From: Flavobacteriales bacterium | Lineage (GTDB): Bacteria > Bacteroidota > Bacteroidia > Flavobacteriales_F > PHOS-HE28 | DNA: 64,000 nucleotides | Reading direction: 5' to 3' | NCBI GenBank assembly: GCA_016705545.1 | Contig: JADIYA010000001.1 | Coordinates: 62,001 to 126,000, forward strand | Part shown: positions 45,686-57,235 of the stretch, piece after piece | How positions within the stretch are numbered: position 1 is the first letter of the stretch | Layout of the letters: each line of letters starts with the position of its first letter | Notes under the pieces: model-generated | Seen by the model: the letters and a program-made list of their open reading frames with translations, nothing else | Database searches by the model: none | Told to the model about the DNA's origin: nothing | Translations under genes and position numbers: made by a program

Positions 45686-47100
45686 TGAGCTCCCGCCGAG
45701 TGCAAGTGGCCAAGTATGTGATCGCCGATGTAGCGGGTGCGGCTCTTGCATGGACGCTCTTCTTCCTGTACCGCAAGGCCGTGCTCGAGCCGATGAAGTA
45801 TGGCGTGGAGGTGCCCATTGACCTCGACGGGAACTACTTCAAGGGTCTCTTCCTTGTGCCGCTGTTCTGGTTCGGCTTATACACCGCCATTGGAGGTTAC
45901 CGCGATGTGTTCCGTCGTTTCCGCACCAAAGAGCTCGGTCAGACCTTGCTGGTCACCACCATCGGCGTGCTCGTGATCTTCTTCGTGCTATTGCTCGACG
46001 ACAAGGTGCCAAGCCCGAGCTACCACTATCGTTCGTTCCTAGCCCTATTCGTCCTACACTTCAGCATCACCTTCCCGCTGCGCTTCCTGATCACGAGTGC
46101 CACCGTGCGCAAAGTTCACCAGCGGCGCATCGGCTTCAATACCGTGCTGGTGGGCGGCAATGAGCGCGCCTTGGCCATTTACCAGGAGATCGAGGCCATG
46201 CCCAAATCACCGGGCAATCGATTCGTGGGCTTCGTGAACGTGAACGGCGGCGACCAGCAATTGGCTGGCACGCTGCCGCGGCTGGGCAAGTGGCACGAGC
46301 TCCGGCAGGTGATCCCGCAGCATGGTGTCGAAGAGGCCATCATCGCCGTCGATAGCACCGAGCATGAGCACATGAACCGCATCATGAACGAGCTCGAGGG
46401 CACAGGGGTGCGGATCAAAGTGATCCCGGACATGTACGACATCCTCTCCGGCTCGGTGAAGATGACCAGCATCTTCGGCACGCCCCTGATCGAAGTGAAC
46501 CCGGAGATCATGCCGGCCTGGCAATTCTCCGTGAAGCGCGTTCTGGACATCGTGGTGAGCACCATCGCCCTACTCGTGCTCACGCCCATGCTGCTGACGA
46601 TCGCCGTCCTCGTGAAATTCTCAGGCCCCGGACCGATCTTCTTCACCCAGGAGCGCATCGGCAAGCACGGCAAGCCCTTCCGCATCGTGAAGTTCCGCAG
46701 CATGGTGAGCAACGCGGAGCAGGACGGACCGCAATTGAGCAGCGCCAATGATCCGCGCATCACCCCGATCGGCCGTTGGCTGCGCCGTACACGGATGGAT
46801 GAACTGCCGCAGTTCTGGAACGTGCTGAAGGGCGAAATGAGCCTTGTCGGGCCACGACCGGAGCGCCAGCATTACATCGATGCCATCACCGAAGTGGCCC
46901 CGCACTACCGTCATCTGAACAAGGTGCGGCCCGGCATCACCAGTTGGGGCCAGGTGAAATTCGGGTATGCCGAGAACATCGACCAGATGGTGCGCAGGCT
47001 GAAGTACGACATCCTCTACATCGAGAACATGAGCCTGGCGGTTGATCTGAAGATCCTGGCCTACACCGTCATCATTATCCTGAAGGGAGATGGCAAGTAG
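45685..47100 (+). CDS. Polyprenyl-phosphate sugar (glycosyl-1-phosphate) transferase, WcaJ-type
   Basis: The 471-residue membrane protein has four N-terminal helices, a Rossmann-like CoA-binding segment (about 130-260, FNTVLVGGNERALAIYQEIE), a further helix (VSTIALLVLTPMLLTIAVLV) and the C-terminal bacterial sugar transferase domain. That domain shows the typical PFRIVKFRSMVSNAEQ, LRRTRMDELPQFWNVLKGEM and SLVGPRPERQHY motifs. It starts a surface polysaccharide on undecaprenyl phosphate. It is the only polysaccharide-assembly enzyme visible here, so the rest of the pathway must lie elsewhere. A GTG one codon earlier overlaps the upstream stop and is less likely than the ATG. Confidence 0.94.
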   Translation: MSSRRVQVAKYVIADVAGAALAWTLFFLYRKAVLEPMKYGVEVPIDLDGNYFKGLFLVPLFWFGLYTAIGGYRDVFRRFRTKELGQTLLVTTIGVLVIFFVLLLDDKVPSPSYHYRSFLALFVLHFSITFPLRFLITSATVRKVHQRRIGFNTVLVGGNERALAIYQEIEAMPKSPGNRFVGFVNVNGGDQQLAGTLPRLGKWHELRQVIPQHGVEEAIIAVDSTEHEHMNRIMNELEGTGVRIKVIPDMYDILSGSVKMTSIFGTPLIEVNPEIMPAWQFSVKRVLDIVVSTIALLVLTPMLLTIAVLVKFSGPGPIFFTQERIGKHGKPFRIVKFRSMVSNAEQDGPQLSSANDPRITPIGRWLRRTRMDELPQFWNVLKGEMSLVGPRPERQHYIDAITEVAPHYRHLNKVRPGITSWGQVKFGYAENIDQMVRRLKYDILYIENMSLAVDLKILAYTVIIILKGDGK

Positions 47101-47148
47101 GGGTCGATAATGATCGACGCCTACCTTGCCACGCTAACGATTGATTCA

Positions 47149-48031
<883 letters not shown>

Positions 48032-48035
<4 letters not shown>

Positions 48036-48529
48036 TGATCCGCGAAGGCGCGCTGAACGACATTACGCTGATCCGCGCCATCGCGAACGCCGCCTGGCCA
48101 GTCGCCTACTCCGCCATCCTCTCCTCAGAGCAGTTGGCCTACATGCTCGAGCTGATGTACAGCGAGGCCGCGTTGCGCGAACAGATCGAGGTTAAGGGTC
48201 ACCGCTTCATCCTCTGCGACCGCGATGCAGCAGCAATCGGCTTCGCGAGCTTTGAGCATGGCTATCGCCAAACGAAGCGGACGCGATTGCACAAGCTCTA
48301 TGTGCTTCCTGAGGCGAAGGGAACAGGTGCCGGTGCAATGCTGCTGCGGGCGGTGGAATCGGCGGCCCATTCAGCTGGCGATGATCGCGTCGAACTCAAT
48401 GTGAACCGCTTCAATCCGAGCAAGGACTGGTACCTGCGGCGAGGCTTCGTGATCGAGCGCGACGAAGTGCTCGACATAGGCCATGGCTACGTGATGGACG
48501 ACCACGTGATGGTGAAGGTTCTTGCTTGA
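48032..48529 (+). CDS. GNAT family N-acetyltransferase
   Basis: The 165-residue protein shows the GNAT core: the beta-strand [10 protein letters not shown], the CoA pyrophosphate loop in [20 protein letters not shown] (pattern Gly-x-Gly-Ala-Gly), and the C-terminal [20 protein letters not shown] typical of the RimI/phosphinothricin-type group. Acceptor unknown. The ATG overlaps the hbd stop, so it is co-transcribed. A second ATG follows the first directly and either could be used. Confidence 0.87.
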
Positions 48530-48538
48530 CCGGTGCGC

Positions 48539-49255
48539 TCAGTTCGCACGAGCCGTGCCGCTGATACCATACTTCTTGTACAGCCGCGCCTTCCGCTTCT
48601 CCAAGCGCGCCTGCGCCTTGGCGGTGCGCGGGCCTCGGTCGGCAACGGCCAATTCACCGCGCTCCACGCGCTGAACGATCAGCTCAACGAGCTTGTCGTC
48701 ACCGTCGGGATCATAGGTGCCGCGCAGGTCGTGTCCGAACATGCGGGCCATGCCTTGCCACATGAAGGCCGTGAAGGAGCCGCGCAGGGTCTTCACCAGG
48801 TCGTAGCTGGTGCGACCCGTCTCGCGGTCGATGAGCTTGATGAGCACCTTGCCCTGGCTGATGGTGAGGTCCTTCACTTCGGCCTCGAACTCGGCGCGCA
48901 GCTCGGCCTCGGCGAGTTTCACGTAGAGCTCTTGATCGCTGCCGCGATCCATCTGCGCGAGGTCGTGCTCGTATTCGCGCAGCAGATGCCCGGTGATGCG
49001 CGCATAGGGATAGACCCGGAGCACATTGCGCGTGAGCCGGTCGTAGCGTTCGGCTTGCCGGCGGTCGCGGGCGGTCCAGCGGCTCTCGACATGCGTGGTG
49101 GCCAGGTCGACCATCGGCACGGTATCGCCATCGATGATCACCGCGCGGTACACCTGCGGAACCTGCTCGCTTTGCCCAAAGCACATTGCACAAGCCAACA
49201 CGCCTGCGGGCACTGGGCCCCATCGATGACGATTGCGCAAGAAGCAGGAAGGCAT
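48539..49255 (-). CDS. DUF4294 domain-containing protein
   Basis: The 238-residue protein has a signal-like N-terminus (GPVPAGVLACAMCFGQ) and the DUF4294 pattern DGDTVPMVDLATTHV, RVYPYARITGHLLREYEH, KDLTISQGKVLIKLIDRETG and SYDLVKTLRGSFTAFMWQGM. The basic tail ends KRKARLYKKYGISG. The function of DUF4294 is unknown, although it is common in Bacteroidota. It lies 47 bases after the accC stop on the same strand. It is convergent with the GNAT gene. Confidence 0.82.
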   Translation of the reverse strand: MPSCFLRNRHRWGPVPAGVLACAMCFGQSEQVPQVYRAVIIDGDTVPMVDLATTHVESRWTARDRRQAERYDRLTRNVLRVYPYARITGHLLREYEHDLAQMDRGSDQELYVKLAEAELRAEFEAEVKDLTISQGKVLIKLIDRETGRTSYDLVKTLRGSFTAFMWQGMARMFGHDLRGTYDPDGDDKLVELIVQRVERGELAVADRGPRTAKAQARLEKRKARLYKKYGISGTARAN

Positions 49256-49302
49256 GGCGATACGAAGCTACAACGGCAGAAACCGCGCGGCCTTATACCG
49301 GC

Positions 49303-50800
49303 TCATCGTCTCCTTAGTTTCCAGGCACTTGCCGGAGGGGTCTCCGGCCTGGCAGACCCGCTCGCGCCCGCCTGCACGCGATTCACCGCCGCCGCCACGA
49401 GCGCCGCCGCGTGCGCTTCGCTGGCATCCAAGCCTTCGAGCAGCTCCGGCTTGAAGTGGTCGCGAACGAAATGTGTGTCGTATTTCCCACTGCGGAAGGC
49501 CTCATGGCCCATGACGTACAGGCAGAAAGGCAGGGTGGTCTCAACCCCGGTGATGGCGTAGTCGTCGATGGCTCGTTCCATGCGCGTGATGGCCTCTTCA
49601 CGCGTAGCGCCATGCGTGATCAGCTTGGCGATCATGGGGTCGTAATGGATGGAGATCTCCATGCCCTCCTCGAATCCGTCGTCGACACGGACGCCTGGGC
49701 CTTGCGGCGGCCGATAGGTGGTGAGGGTGCCGATGTCGGGGAGGAAATTGTTCATCGGGTCCTCGGCGTACACGCGCACCTCGATGGCATGCCCGATGAT
49801 CTCCAGGTCTTCCTGCTTGAAGGGCAGCTCCTCCCCTTCCGCCACACGGATCTGGAGCTTCACCAGATCGAGACCCGTGATCATCTCTGTGACGGGGTGC
49901 TCCACTTGCAAGCGCGTGTTCATCTCCATGAAGTAGAAGTTCATCCGCTCATCAAGGAGGAATTCAACCGTGCCCGCTCCAGTGTAGTCCACGCTCTTGG
50001 CCACGGCCACTGCCGCTTCGCCCATGCGCTTGCGCAGTTCTGGCGTGAGCACTGCGCTCGGCGCCTCCTCCACCACCTTCTGGTGCCTGCGCTGAACACT
50101 GCATTCGCGCTCGAAGAGATAGCATGTGTTGCCGTGCGTATCGGCCATGACCTGCACCTCGATGTGGCGAGGCCCTGCCACGTACTTCTCAATGAACACG
50201 CTGCCGTCGCCGAATGCGCTCTTCGCCTCACTTATGGCGCGCTCCAAGCCTTCCTTCAGCTCGCTCTCCTTCTCAACGATGCGCATCCCCTTGCCGCCGC
50301 CTCCTGCGGCGGCCTTGATCAGGATCGGAAGGTGATGGTCTTCGCGACCTCGATTGCTTCCTCCAATCCGCTCACAGCGCCGTCGGTGCCCGGCACCAGC
50401 GGTACGCCATGATCCTTCACGGCTTCCTTGGCGGCGAGCTTGTCGCCCATCACTTTCATGGCTTTTGGCGATGGCCCCACGAAGATGACGCCGGCCTTCT
50501 CCAGCGCCCGGGCGAAGTCGCCGTTCTCGCTGAGGAATCCATAACCCGGATGGACGGCATCGACCTTCAGGTCCTTGCACACCTTCACGATCTTGTCAAT
50601 CACCAGGTAGCTCTCCTTGCTCGCGGGCGGGCCGATGCACACGGCCTCATCGGCGAAGCGCACGAACGGTGCGTTGCGATCGGCCTCGCTGTACACGGCT
50701 ACGGTGCTGATGCCCATCTCGCGGGCGGAGCGCATCACGCGCAGGGCGATCTCGCCACGGTTGGCGACGAGGAGTTTTGGATCTTCTTGGTCTTGGCCAT
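49303..50800 (-). CDS. accC: Acetyl-/propionyl-CoA carboxylase biotin carboxylase subunit (two one-base deletions)
   Basis: Three frames make one biotin carboxylase. The start at 50798-50800 gives MAKTKKI, then a missing A in the AAAA run at 50775-50778 breaks the frame before KLLVANRGEIALRVMRSARE. A second missing base near 50327-50328 breaks it before the ATP-grasp glycine loop IKAAAGGGGKGMRIVEK. Other motifs are HPGYGFLSENGDFA, YLFERECSVQRRHQKVVEEA and EMNTRLQVEHPVTEM. Corrected length is 499 residues, typical of the Bacteroidota form. It carboxylates biotin on a carrier subunit, which is not in this window. The gene is divergent from 50864. Confidence 0.92.
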
Positions 50801-50863
50801 CGGTCTCGATCGAGGGAGCGCGAAGATGCAACGGGCTGGCCCGAACTTTGGCTTCCACCCGCC

Positions 50864-51739
50864 ATGCGACTCCTTGCCTCCCTGCTCCTGCTCACTCTCG
50901 CCACGGCTTCTTCGGCTCAGCAAAAAGAGCGGATCCTCAAGACCGATACCGGGACCGTGGTGCTGCGCTTCTTCAACAGTGGCCAAGTGAGCACCAAGGA
51001 ATGGCGCGACAAGCACGACCGCTGGGGCCGCAGCTGGGCCTTTAAGAAGAACGGCGAAGTGATCTTCGAAGGACAGACCCGGCGCTTTGCCGGCCATTCA
51101 TCGGTCCACTTCAGCTACCATGCGAACGGCGCCGTGAGCATGGCGGAGACGAGCGATGCCCCGGACGGCGGAATACAGTGGCACCGGAGCACCACCACCT
51201 TCGACGACCACGGGAACAAGACGGGCTTCACCGAGCAGGGACACGATGACCATGGCATCATCCCGCGACCGGGCATGCACGTTCAACAATGGCCACCGGA
51301 GCCGGAGCAGCCCAAGCAACAGGAGGTGGTTGTGTGCCAGCGGATGTTCGTGAACGAGCTCTTCGTGGTGAACCCGACGAACGCCGCTGTGCGCGTTTCG
51401 GTCACGCCGAAGGAACCATCGCCCGCCCTTCCCGGTGGCACGTGGACCATGGCCCCCGGCGATACCATCCGCATCGGCACTTACAGCAAGGGAGAAGCGT
51501 GGCCAGACTGGAATGGACTCGTTGACCTGAACATCGTGCAGGTGGCGCTCGGCGACCGCAACAAGGCTTTGGCGAGCATCCGGACCGAAGAGATGAACAT
51601 GAGCACGGAGCACCGCAAGCTCTTCGTAGTGATTGAAGGATGGTTGGAGACGAAGGTCACGCCGGGGCAAGAGCATCTGCCGGGCCTGCCGAAGCCGCCG
51701 AAGGAGAAGAAGAAAAGGCGCTGGCTGTTCTTCCGCTAA
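50864..51739 (+). CDS. Secreted protein of unknown function
   Basis: The 291-residue product from the ATG at 50864 has a signal peptide (LLASLLLLTLATASSAQ). The first half contains a MORN-like or RHS-like pattern (SWAFKKNGEVIFEGQTRRFA, VHFSYHANGAVSMAETSDA). The second half is beta-rich and ends in a Lys/Pro-rich tail (PPKEKKKRRWLFFR). No catalytic site was recognised. It is divergent from accC (63-base gap). Its stop overlaps the stop of the convergent hydrolase gene by 4 bases. Confidence 0.72.
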   Translation: MRLLASLLLLTLATASSAQQKERILKTDTGTVVLRFFNSGQVSTKEWRDKHDRWGRSWAFKKNGEVIFEGQTRRFAGHSSVHFSYHANGAVSMAETSDAPDGGIQWHRSTTTFDDHGNKTGFTEQGHDDHGIIPRPGMHVQQWPPEPEQPKQQEVVVCQRMFVNELFVVNPTNAAVRVSVTPKEPSPALPGGTWTMAPGDTIRIGTYSKGEAWPDWNGLVDLNIVQVALGDRNKALASIRTEEMNMSTEHRKLFVVIEGWLETKVTPGQEHLPGLPKPPKEKKKRRWLFFR

Positions 51740-52422
51740 CGGATGGCGCTCCAGAATTCGTTCAAGCGCAGAACGAAGTAGTCCAGGTCCACCTTGCTGA
51801 AGGGGTGCGGTGTGTTGCGAAGGATGAACACCTCAGCACCTCTTATTCCTCGCGCGAAGAGGCGCGTGTCTTCGGGGACAGCCGTGCCATCATTCTCACC
51901 CACGCAGATGAGCACCGGGCATTGAATCCGCGAACAGACCTCAGGCGTGAGCAATGGCATTGGGGCGAGCTCGCTCATGCTTTTCGCGATGGCCCGCACC
52001 ACATCCTTCCAACGAGCCGGGCCGTGCTCTTCGGACAAGGCTCGTGCGAAGGCCGGCACCTTCTGCTCCATCACCTCGGAATCGAGCATGCGCAGTTCCT
52101 TCTGCAATCCTTCTTCGGTCCAAAGCAGTTTCGTTCCGACCGTAGTCACCGATCGCACGCGGTCAGGGTATTGCGCTGCATAGAGCAAGGCCGCATAGCC
52201 GCCCATGCTATAACCGAAGAGATCGGCGCGCGACCAGCCCTGCTGTGCGTAGGCGTCATCAATGTCCGTGATGAACTGCTCGAAACGGATACCATCCGAA
52301 GGAACCTCCCGACCGCCATGGCCGGATAGGTCGATCGCATGGCCACCGATACGATCCTGAAGTGCTTTGAGCTGGCGCGCACTGCCTAGAGCGCCATGGA
52401 GCAAGAGGACATTCCCGTTCAT
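51736..52422 (-). CDS. Alpha/beta-hydrolase fold protein
   Basis: The 228-residue product from the ATG at 52420-52422 (MNGNVLLLHGALGSARQL) has the HG oxyanion-hole motif, the nucleophile elbow GYSMGGY (Ser about residue 88) and a late histidine in RNTPHPFSKV. The acid is probably in VGENDGTAVP. The substrate is unknown; small hydrolases of this kind include MenH- and BioH-like esterases. Upstream in-frame codons overlap the divergent antiporter gene and were excluded. The last 4 bases overlap the convergent neighbour. Confidence 0.85.
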   Translation of the reverse strand: MNGNVLLLHGALGSARQLKALQDRIGGHAIDLSGHGGREVPSDGIRFEQFITDIDDAYAQQGWSRADLFGYSMGGYAALLYAAQYPDRVRSVTTVGTKLLWTEEGLQKELRMLDSEVMEQKVPAFARALSEEHGPARWKDVVRAIAKSMSELAPMPLLTPEVCSRIQCPVLICVGENDGTAVPEDTRLFARGIRGAEVFILRNTPHPFSKVDLDYFVLRLNEFWSAIR

Positions 52423-52464
52423 CGGAGCCGAAACTACGCCGCGCTCAACGGTATCTTGTCCACC

Positions 52465-53958
52465 ATGGAACTGCACGTCGAGCACATGCTGTTGCTCGGG
52501 GCCTTGCTGCTCTTCGCCAGCATCCTGGCCAGCAAGACGAGCGGCCGACTCGGTGTGCCCACGCTCATCCTCTTCCTGGCCGTGGGCATGATCGCCGGTA
52601 GTGATGGACTGGGACTCATCTATTTCGACAATGCAGGGTTCGCACAATCCATGGGCATCATCGCGCTGGTCTTCATCCTCTTCTCCGGTGGGCTGGATAC
52701 CAAACAGGAGAGCGTTCGGCCCGTGCTGGGCAAAGGGCTGGCGCTCGCAACGGCCGGTGTCTTGATCACTGCGGTGATCGTTGGTTTCGCGGTACCGTTG
52801 TTCACGGACCTCTCAGTGATGGAGGGATTGCTCCTGGGCGCCATCGTCTCCTCCACCGACGCCGCGGCGGTTTTCACGATCCTCCGATCACGCAACCTGC
52901 GGCTGAAAGCCAACCTGCGCCCACTGCTTGAGCTGGAGAGCGGAAGCAACGACCCGATGGGGTTCTTCCTCACGGTGAGCTTGATCGGCATCATCCAAGG
53001 GGAACACGGGTCCTTGTGGTCATTGATCCCGAGCTTCTTCATCCAGATGTCGATCGGTGCGTTGGCCGGTTGGGGCATGGGTCGGTTGATGACCTTCACC
53101 CTGAACCGTATCAAGCTCCAGTTCGATGGGCTCTATCCGGTGCTCTTGCTCGCGCTGATGATGTTCACGTTCGCGGCAACGGATATGATCGGCGGTAACG
53201 GATTCCTGGCCGTTTACCTGGCCGGCGTGGTCCTGGGCAACTCCGATTTCATCCACAAGAAGAGCCTCATCCGTTTCTACGACGGCCAGGCATGGCTCGT
53301 GCAGATCGTCATGTTCCTCACGCTGGGACTGCTTGTTTTCCCCAAGCAAGTAGTGCCGGTGATGGGCATCGGACTGCTCATCAGCGTGGTGCTGATCGTG
53401 GTGGCTCGACCGATAGCCGTATTCGTTAGCCTTGCGCCTTTCCGAAGCGCCACATGGAGGCAGAAGGCCTTCCTCTCGTGGGTCGGTCTGCGCGGTGCGG
53501 TACCGATCGTTTTCGCGACGTATCCACTGATCGCCGGGCTTGAGAACGCGCAATTCATCTTCAATGTGGTCTTCTTCGCCGTGCTCACATCCGTGCTGTT
53601 GCAAGGCTCCACGCTTCCACTTGCTGCGCGGTTGCTGCGTGTGGAACGGCCCAAGGGATTCAAGCGGGAAAGCGCACTTGATCTTGAACTGAACAAGGAG
53701 CTCTCCGGTACCTTGCTGGGACTTGTCGTCCCTGCTGACAGCTCTGCAGTGGACCACCTGATCGTGGACCTTCACTTTCCCAAGGACGCGCAGATCATCC
53801 TCGTGGAGCGCAACGGTGGTTTCACTTCACCGGATGGGGCTACCGCTATCGAAGCAGGTGACCGGCTGATGGTGATGGCGAAGAAGCCGGAGAAACTGAA
53901 CGAGCTCATTGCACGGCTCGGTTTGGAGAAGACCTCCGTGCCTGCTCCGGCCGAGTGA
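52465..53958 (+). CDS. Potassium/proton antiporter, CPA1/NhaP2 type with RCK C-terminal domain
   Basis: The 497-residue protein from the ATG at 52465 has about 12-13 membrane helices of the cation/proton antiporter fold. The ion-binding region is AIVSSTDAAAVFTILRSRN, where the DA pair is typical, and GGNGFLAVYLAGVVLGNSDF and FLSWVGLRGAVPIVFATYPL follow. Residues about 415-490 form a TrkA-C/RCK domain (VVPADSSAVDHLIVDLHFPK). This matches NhaP2/CvrA K+/H+ antiporters. The sucC gene lies 3 bases beyond its stop on the other strand, with no terminator between. Confidence 0.9.
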   Translation: MELHVEHMLLLGALLLFASILASKTSGRLGVPTLILFLAVGMIAGSDGLGLIYFDNAGFAQSMGIIALVFILFSGGLDTKQESVRPVLGKGLALATAGVLITAVIVGFAVPLFTDLSVMEGLLLGAIVSSTDAAAVFTILRSRNLRLKANLRPLLELESGSNDPMGFFLTVSLIGIIQGEHGSLWSLIPSFFIQMSIGALAGWGMGRLMTFTLNRIKLQFDGLYPVLLLALMMFTFAATDMIGGNGFLAVYLAGVVLGNSDFIHKKSLIRFYDGQAWLVQIVMFLTLGLLVFPKQVVPVMGIGLLISVVLIVVARPIAVFVSLAPFRSATWRQKAFLSWVGLRGAVPIVFATYPLIAGLENAQFIFNVVFFAVLTSVLLQGSTLPLAARLLRVERPKGFKRESALDLELNKELSGTLLGLVVPADSSAVDHLIVDLHFPKDAQIILVERNGGFTSPDGATAIEAGDRLMVMAKKPEKLNELIARLGLEKTSVPAPAE

Positions 53959-53961
53959 GGC

Positions 53962-55152
<1,191 letters not shown>

Positions 55153-55222
55153 TCGGATCGTATCTGATGCGCGGCGAAAGTAGCCTACGGCACGATCCAA
55201 GCTCCGTCGCTTCCTTTACGCC

Positions 55223-55876
55223 ATGATTGAAGCCATAGGGATACGCAAGCGCTATGGCGTGCTGGAAGTGCTGAAAGGCGTTGACCTGCGCGTGGCGAAG
55301 GGCGAAGTGGTGAGCATCGTTGGTGCAAGCGGAGCCGGAAAGACCACGCTCTTGCAGATTCTCGGAACACTTGAACGCGCCGACGAAGGGACCCTTCGCA
55401 TCAACGAACAAGAAGTCTCGAAGCTGGGGTCCAAAGCGCTTTCGGCCTTCCGCAACGCTCATATCGGCTTCGTATTCCAGTTCCACCACCTGCTGCCGGA
55501 GTTCACCGCGCTGGAAAATGTGATGATGCCCGGGCTGATCGCCGGGAAGAGCAAGAGCGAGTGCATTCCGCGCGCTGAAGAACTCCTTCAGCGCCTGAAC
55601 GTACTGCCTCGCAAAGAGCACAAGCCCGCGCAGCTCAGCGGCGGTGAGCAGCAACGCGTGGCCGTGGCCCGGGCGCTCCTCAACAGCCCCAGCGTGGTGC
55701 TTGCCGATGAGCCCAGCGGCAATCTCGATAGCGCGCACGCCCGTGAATTGCATCAGCTCTTCTTCGACCTGCGCAAGGAGCTCGGCCAGACCTTCGTGAT
55801 CGTGACGCACAACGAGGAACTCGCCGACATGGCGGACCGGAAGCTGGTGATGAAGGATGGTGTGATCCAGCCCTGA
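55223..55876 (+). CDS. ABC transporter ATP-binding protein, LolD-type
   Basis: The 217-residue protein has Walker A ([20 protein letters not shown]), Q-loop ([20 protein letters not shown]), signature ([16 protein letters not shown]), Walker B ([12 protein letters not shown]) and the H-loop ([15 protein letters not shown]). The [10 protein letters not shown] segment is characteristic of LolD, which powers release of lipoproteins from the inner membrane. No LolC/E-type permease is beside it. In Bacteroidota the ATPase is often separated from the permease. It is divergent from sucC with 70 bases between. Confidence 0.9.
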   Translation: MIEAIGIRKRYGVLEVLKGVDLRVAKGEVVSIVGASGAGKTTLLQILGTLERADEGTLRINEQEVSKLGSKALSAFRNAHIGFVFQFHHLLPEFTALENVMMPGLIAGKSKSECIPRAEELLQRLNVLPRKEHKPAQLSGGEQQRVAVARALLNSPSVVLADEPSGNLDSAHARELHQLFFDLRKELGQTFVIVTHNEELADMADRKLVMKDGVIQP

Positions 55877-55909
55877 GCCCTTCTACCTTTCGGCCAAATC
55901 CTCTAGGCC

Positions 55910-56611
55910 ATGCTGCGCACGATCACCCTCTGCATGCTGTTCACCGTTGGCGCCTTCGCCAGCGCATTCCTCGCGCCAGGCGGCAACGATGCCTTCGTGG
56001 GCAGTTTCCGCATGGAGATGCACACCTACAAGAACGGCAAGGAGGACAAGCACAGCCCGGTGAACATCCGCTTCTGGAGCCGTGCTGACATGATCCTCTA
56101 TGAACTGGTGATGCCCGGCCAAGCGCAGCAGATGCGCATGCTCACTGACCTGCGCGGCAACTGGAGCTATACGCTGATCGACGATGGACAAGGCGGCCGT
56201 ACGGCCATGAAGATGAAGCGGCCTGAGCCTACAACCGTTGGCAGCGCGAAGGGCGAGCAGCCCAAGATCACAGTGACCAAGGAGACAAAGGTGATCGAAG
56301 GGCACAACTGCACCAAGGTGATCGCCACCAGCAAGGAGGGCACATGGACCGCGTGGGCGGCCACCGGCCTGCGCAACGCCTTCATAGACATGGCGCGCGG
56401 CATGGATGGCCAAGCTGCGCAGCAGAACCGCTATGCACGCACCGATGTGGAAGGCTTCCCTCTCGAGTACGAATGGGTGCCTGCGCAAGGTGATGAGCGC
56501 GTGGTGTGCTTCATCAAGGATCTCGTGGTCGGCAAGGTCGATGAGACGCTCTTCGACCTGAGCGGATACCAGTTGATGGAGCTGCCGAGCTTCGCGATGC
56601 CCCAGCGCTAG
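55910..56611 (+). CDS. DUF4412-like secreted protein
   Basis: The 233-residue product has a signal peptide (LCMLFTVGAFASAFLA). It contains a beta-rich body, with MHTYKNGKEDKHSPVNIRFW and ETKVIEGHNCTKVIATSKEG, typical of DUF4412 proteins that sit in the periplasm or at the outer membrane. A single Cys in the mature part makes a structural disulfide impossible within the chain. Function unknown. It starts 33 bases after the LolD-like gene; a TACCTTTC motif in that gap resembles a -7 box with one mismatch. Confidence 0.75.
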   Translation: MLRTITLCMLFTVGAFASAFLAPGGNDAFVGSFRMEMHTYKNGKEDKHSPVNIRFWSRADMILYELVMPGQAQQMRMLTDLRGNWSYTLIDDGQGGRTAMKMKRPEPTTVGSAKGEQPKITVTKETKVIEGHNCTKVIATSKEGTWTAWAATGLRNAFIDMARGMDGQAAQQNRYARTDVEGFPLEYEWVPAQGDERVVCFIKDLVVGKVDETLFDLSGYQLMELPSFAMPQR

Positions 56612-56619
56612 CGCCCGAC

Positions 56620-57235
56620 ATGCCGACCAAGCTCGACGCGCTCGAACAAGTGGAAGCGACGAGCCGCGCGCAATGGCGAGCTTGGCTGAAGAAGAACCAT
56701 GCGCACCATCGGCATCTGGCTGGTTACCTGGAAAAAAGCGACACCTGCCAAGCACCTGAGCTATGATGCCATTGTTGAAGAAGCGCTTTGCTTCGGGTGG
56801 ATTGACAGCCTGCCGCGGAAGCTCGATGAATCACGGACCATGCTTTATATCTCACCGCGCAAGCCGAAAAGCGTTTGGAGCAAGTTGAACAAGGAGCGCA
56901 TTGAACGGCTGATTGCAGCGAGGCGTATGGCCGCACCCGGACTGAAAGCGATCGAGGTGGCGAAATCGAACGGCTCATGGAACAGCATCGATGCAGCCGA
57001 GGCATTCAAGATGCCGGCGGATCTGCAACGCGCCTTGAAGAAAGACCGGAAAGCGCTGGTGCATTATGAGTCCTTCCCGCCCGGCGCACGCAAGCAGATC
57101 CTCACATGGCTGCTCGATGCGCGGACTGAGCAAACGCGCGCCCGACGCATCTCAATCGTCGTGGAACTGGCCGCGAAGAACATCCGGGCGAATGGCCAGA
57201 CCGTGAAGGCGCATGCACGCAAGGTTCAAGGTTGA
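56620..57235 (+). CDS. YdeI/OmpD-associated family protein (one-base insertion)
   Basis: The N-terminus from the ATG at 56620 (MPTKLDALEQVEATSRAQ) leads into WRAWLKKNHA, then the frame is lost at about 56703, where one extra base (GCGCACC for GCGACC) occurs. It continues in another frame as IGIWLVTWKK, with EEALCFGWIDSLPRKLDESR and TMLYISPRKPKSVWSKLNKE, which identify the YdeI family. Corrected length is 204 residues, normal for the family. Its function is poorly known; some members affect cationic-peptide resistance. Its stop overlaps the next gene's start (GATG). Confidence 0.85.
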
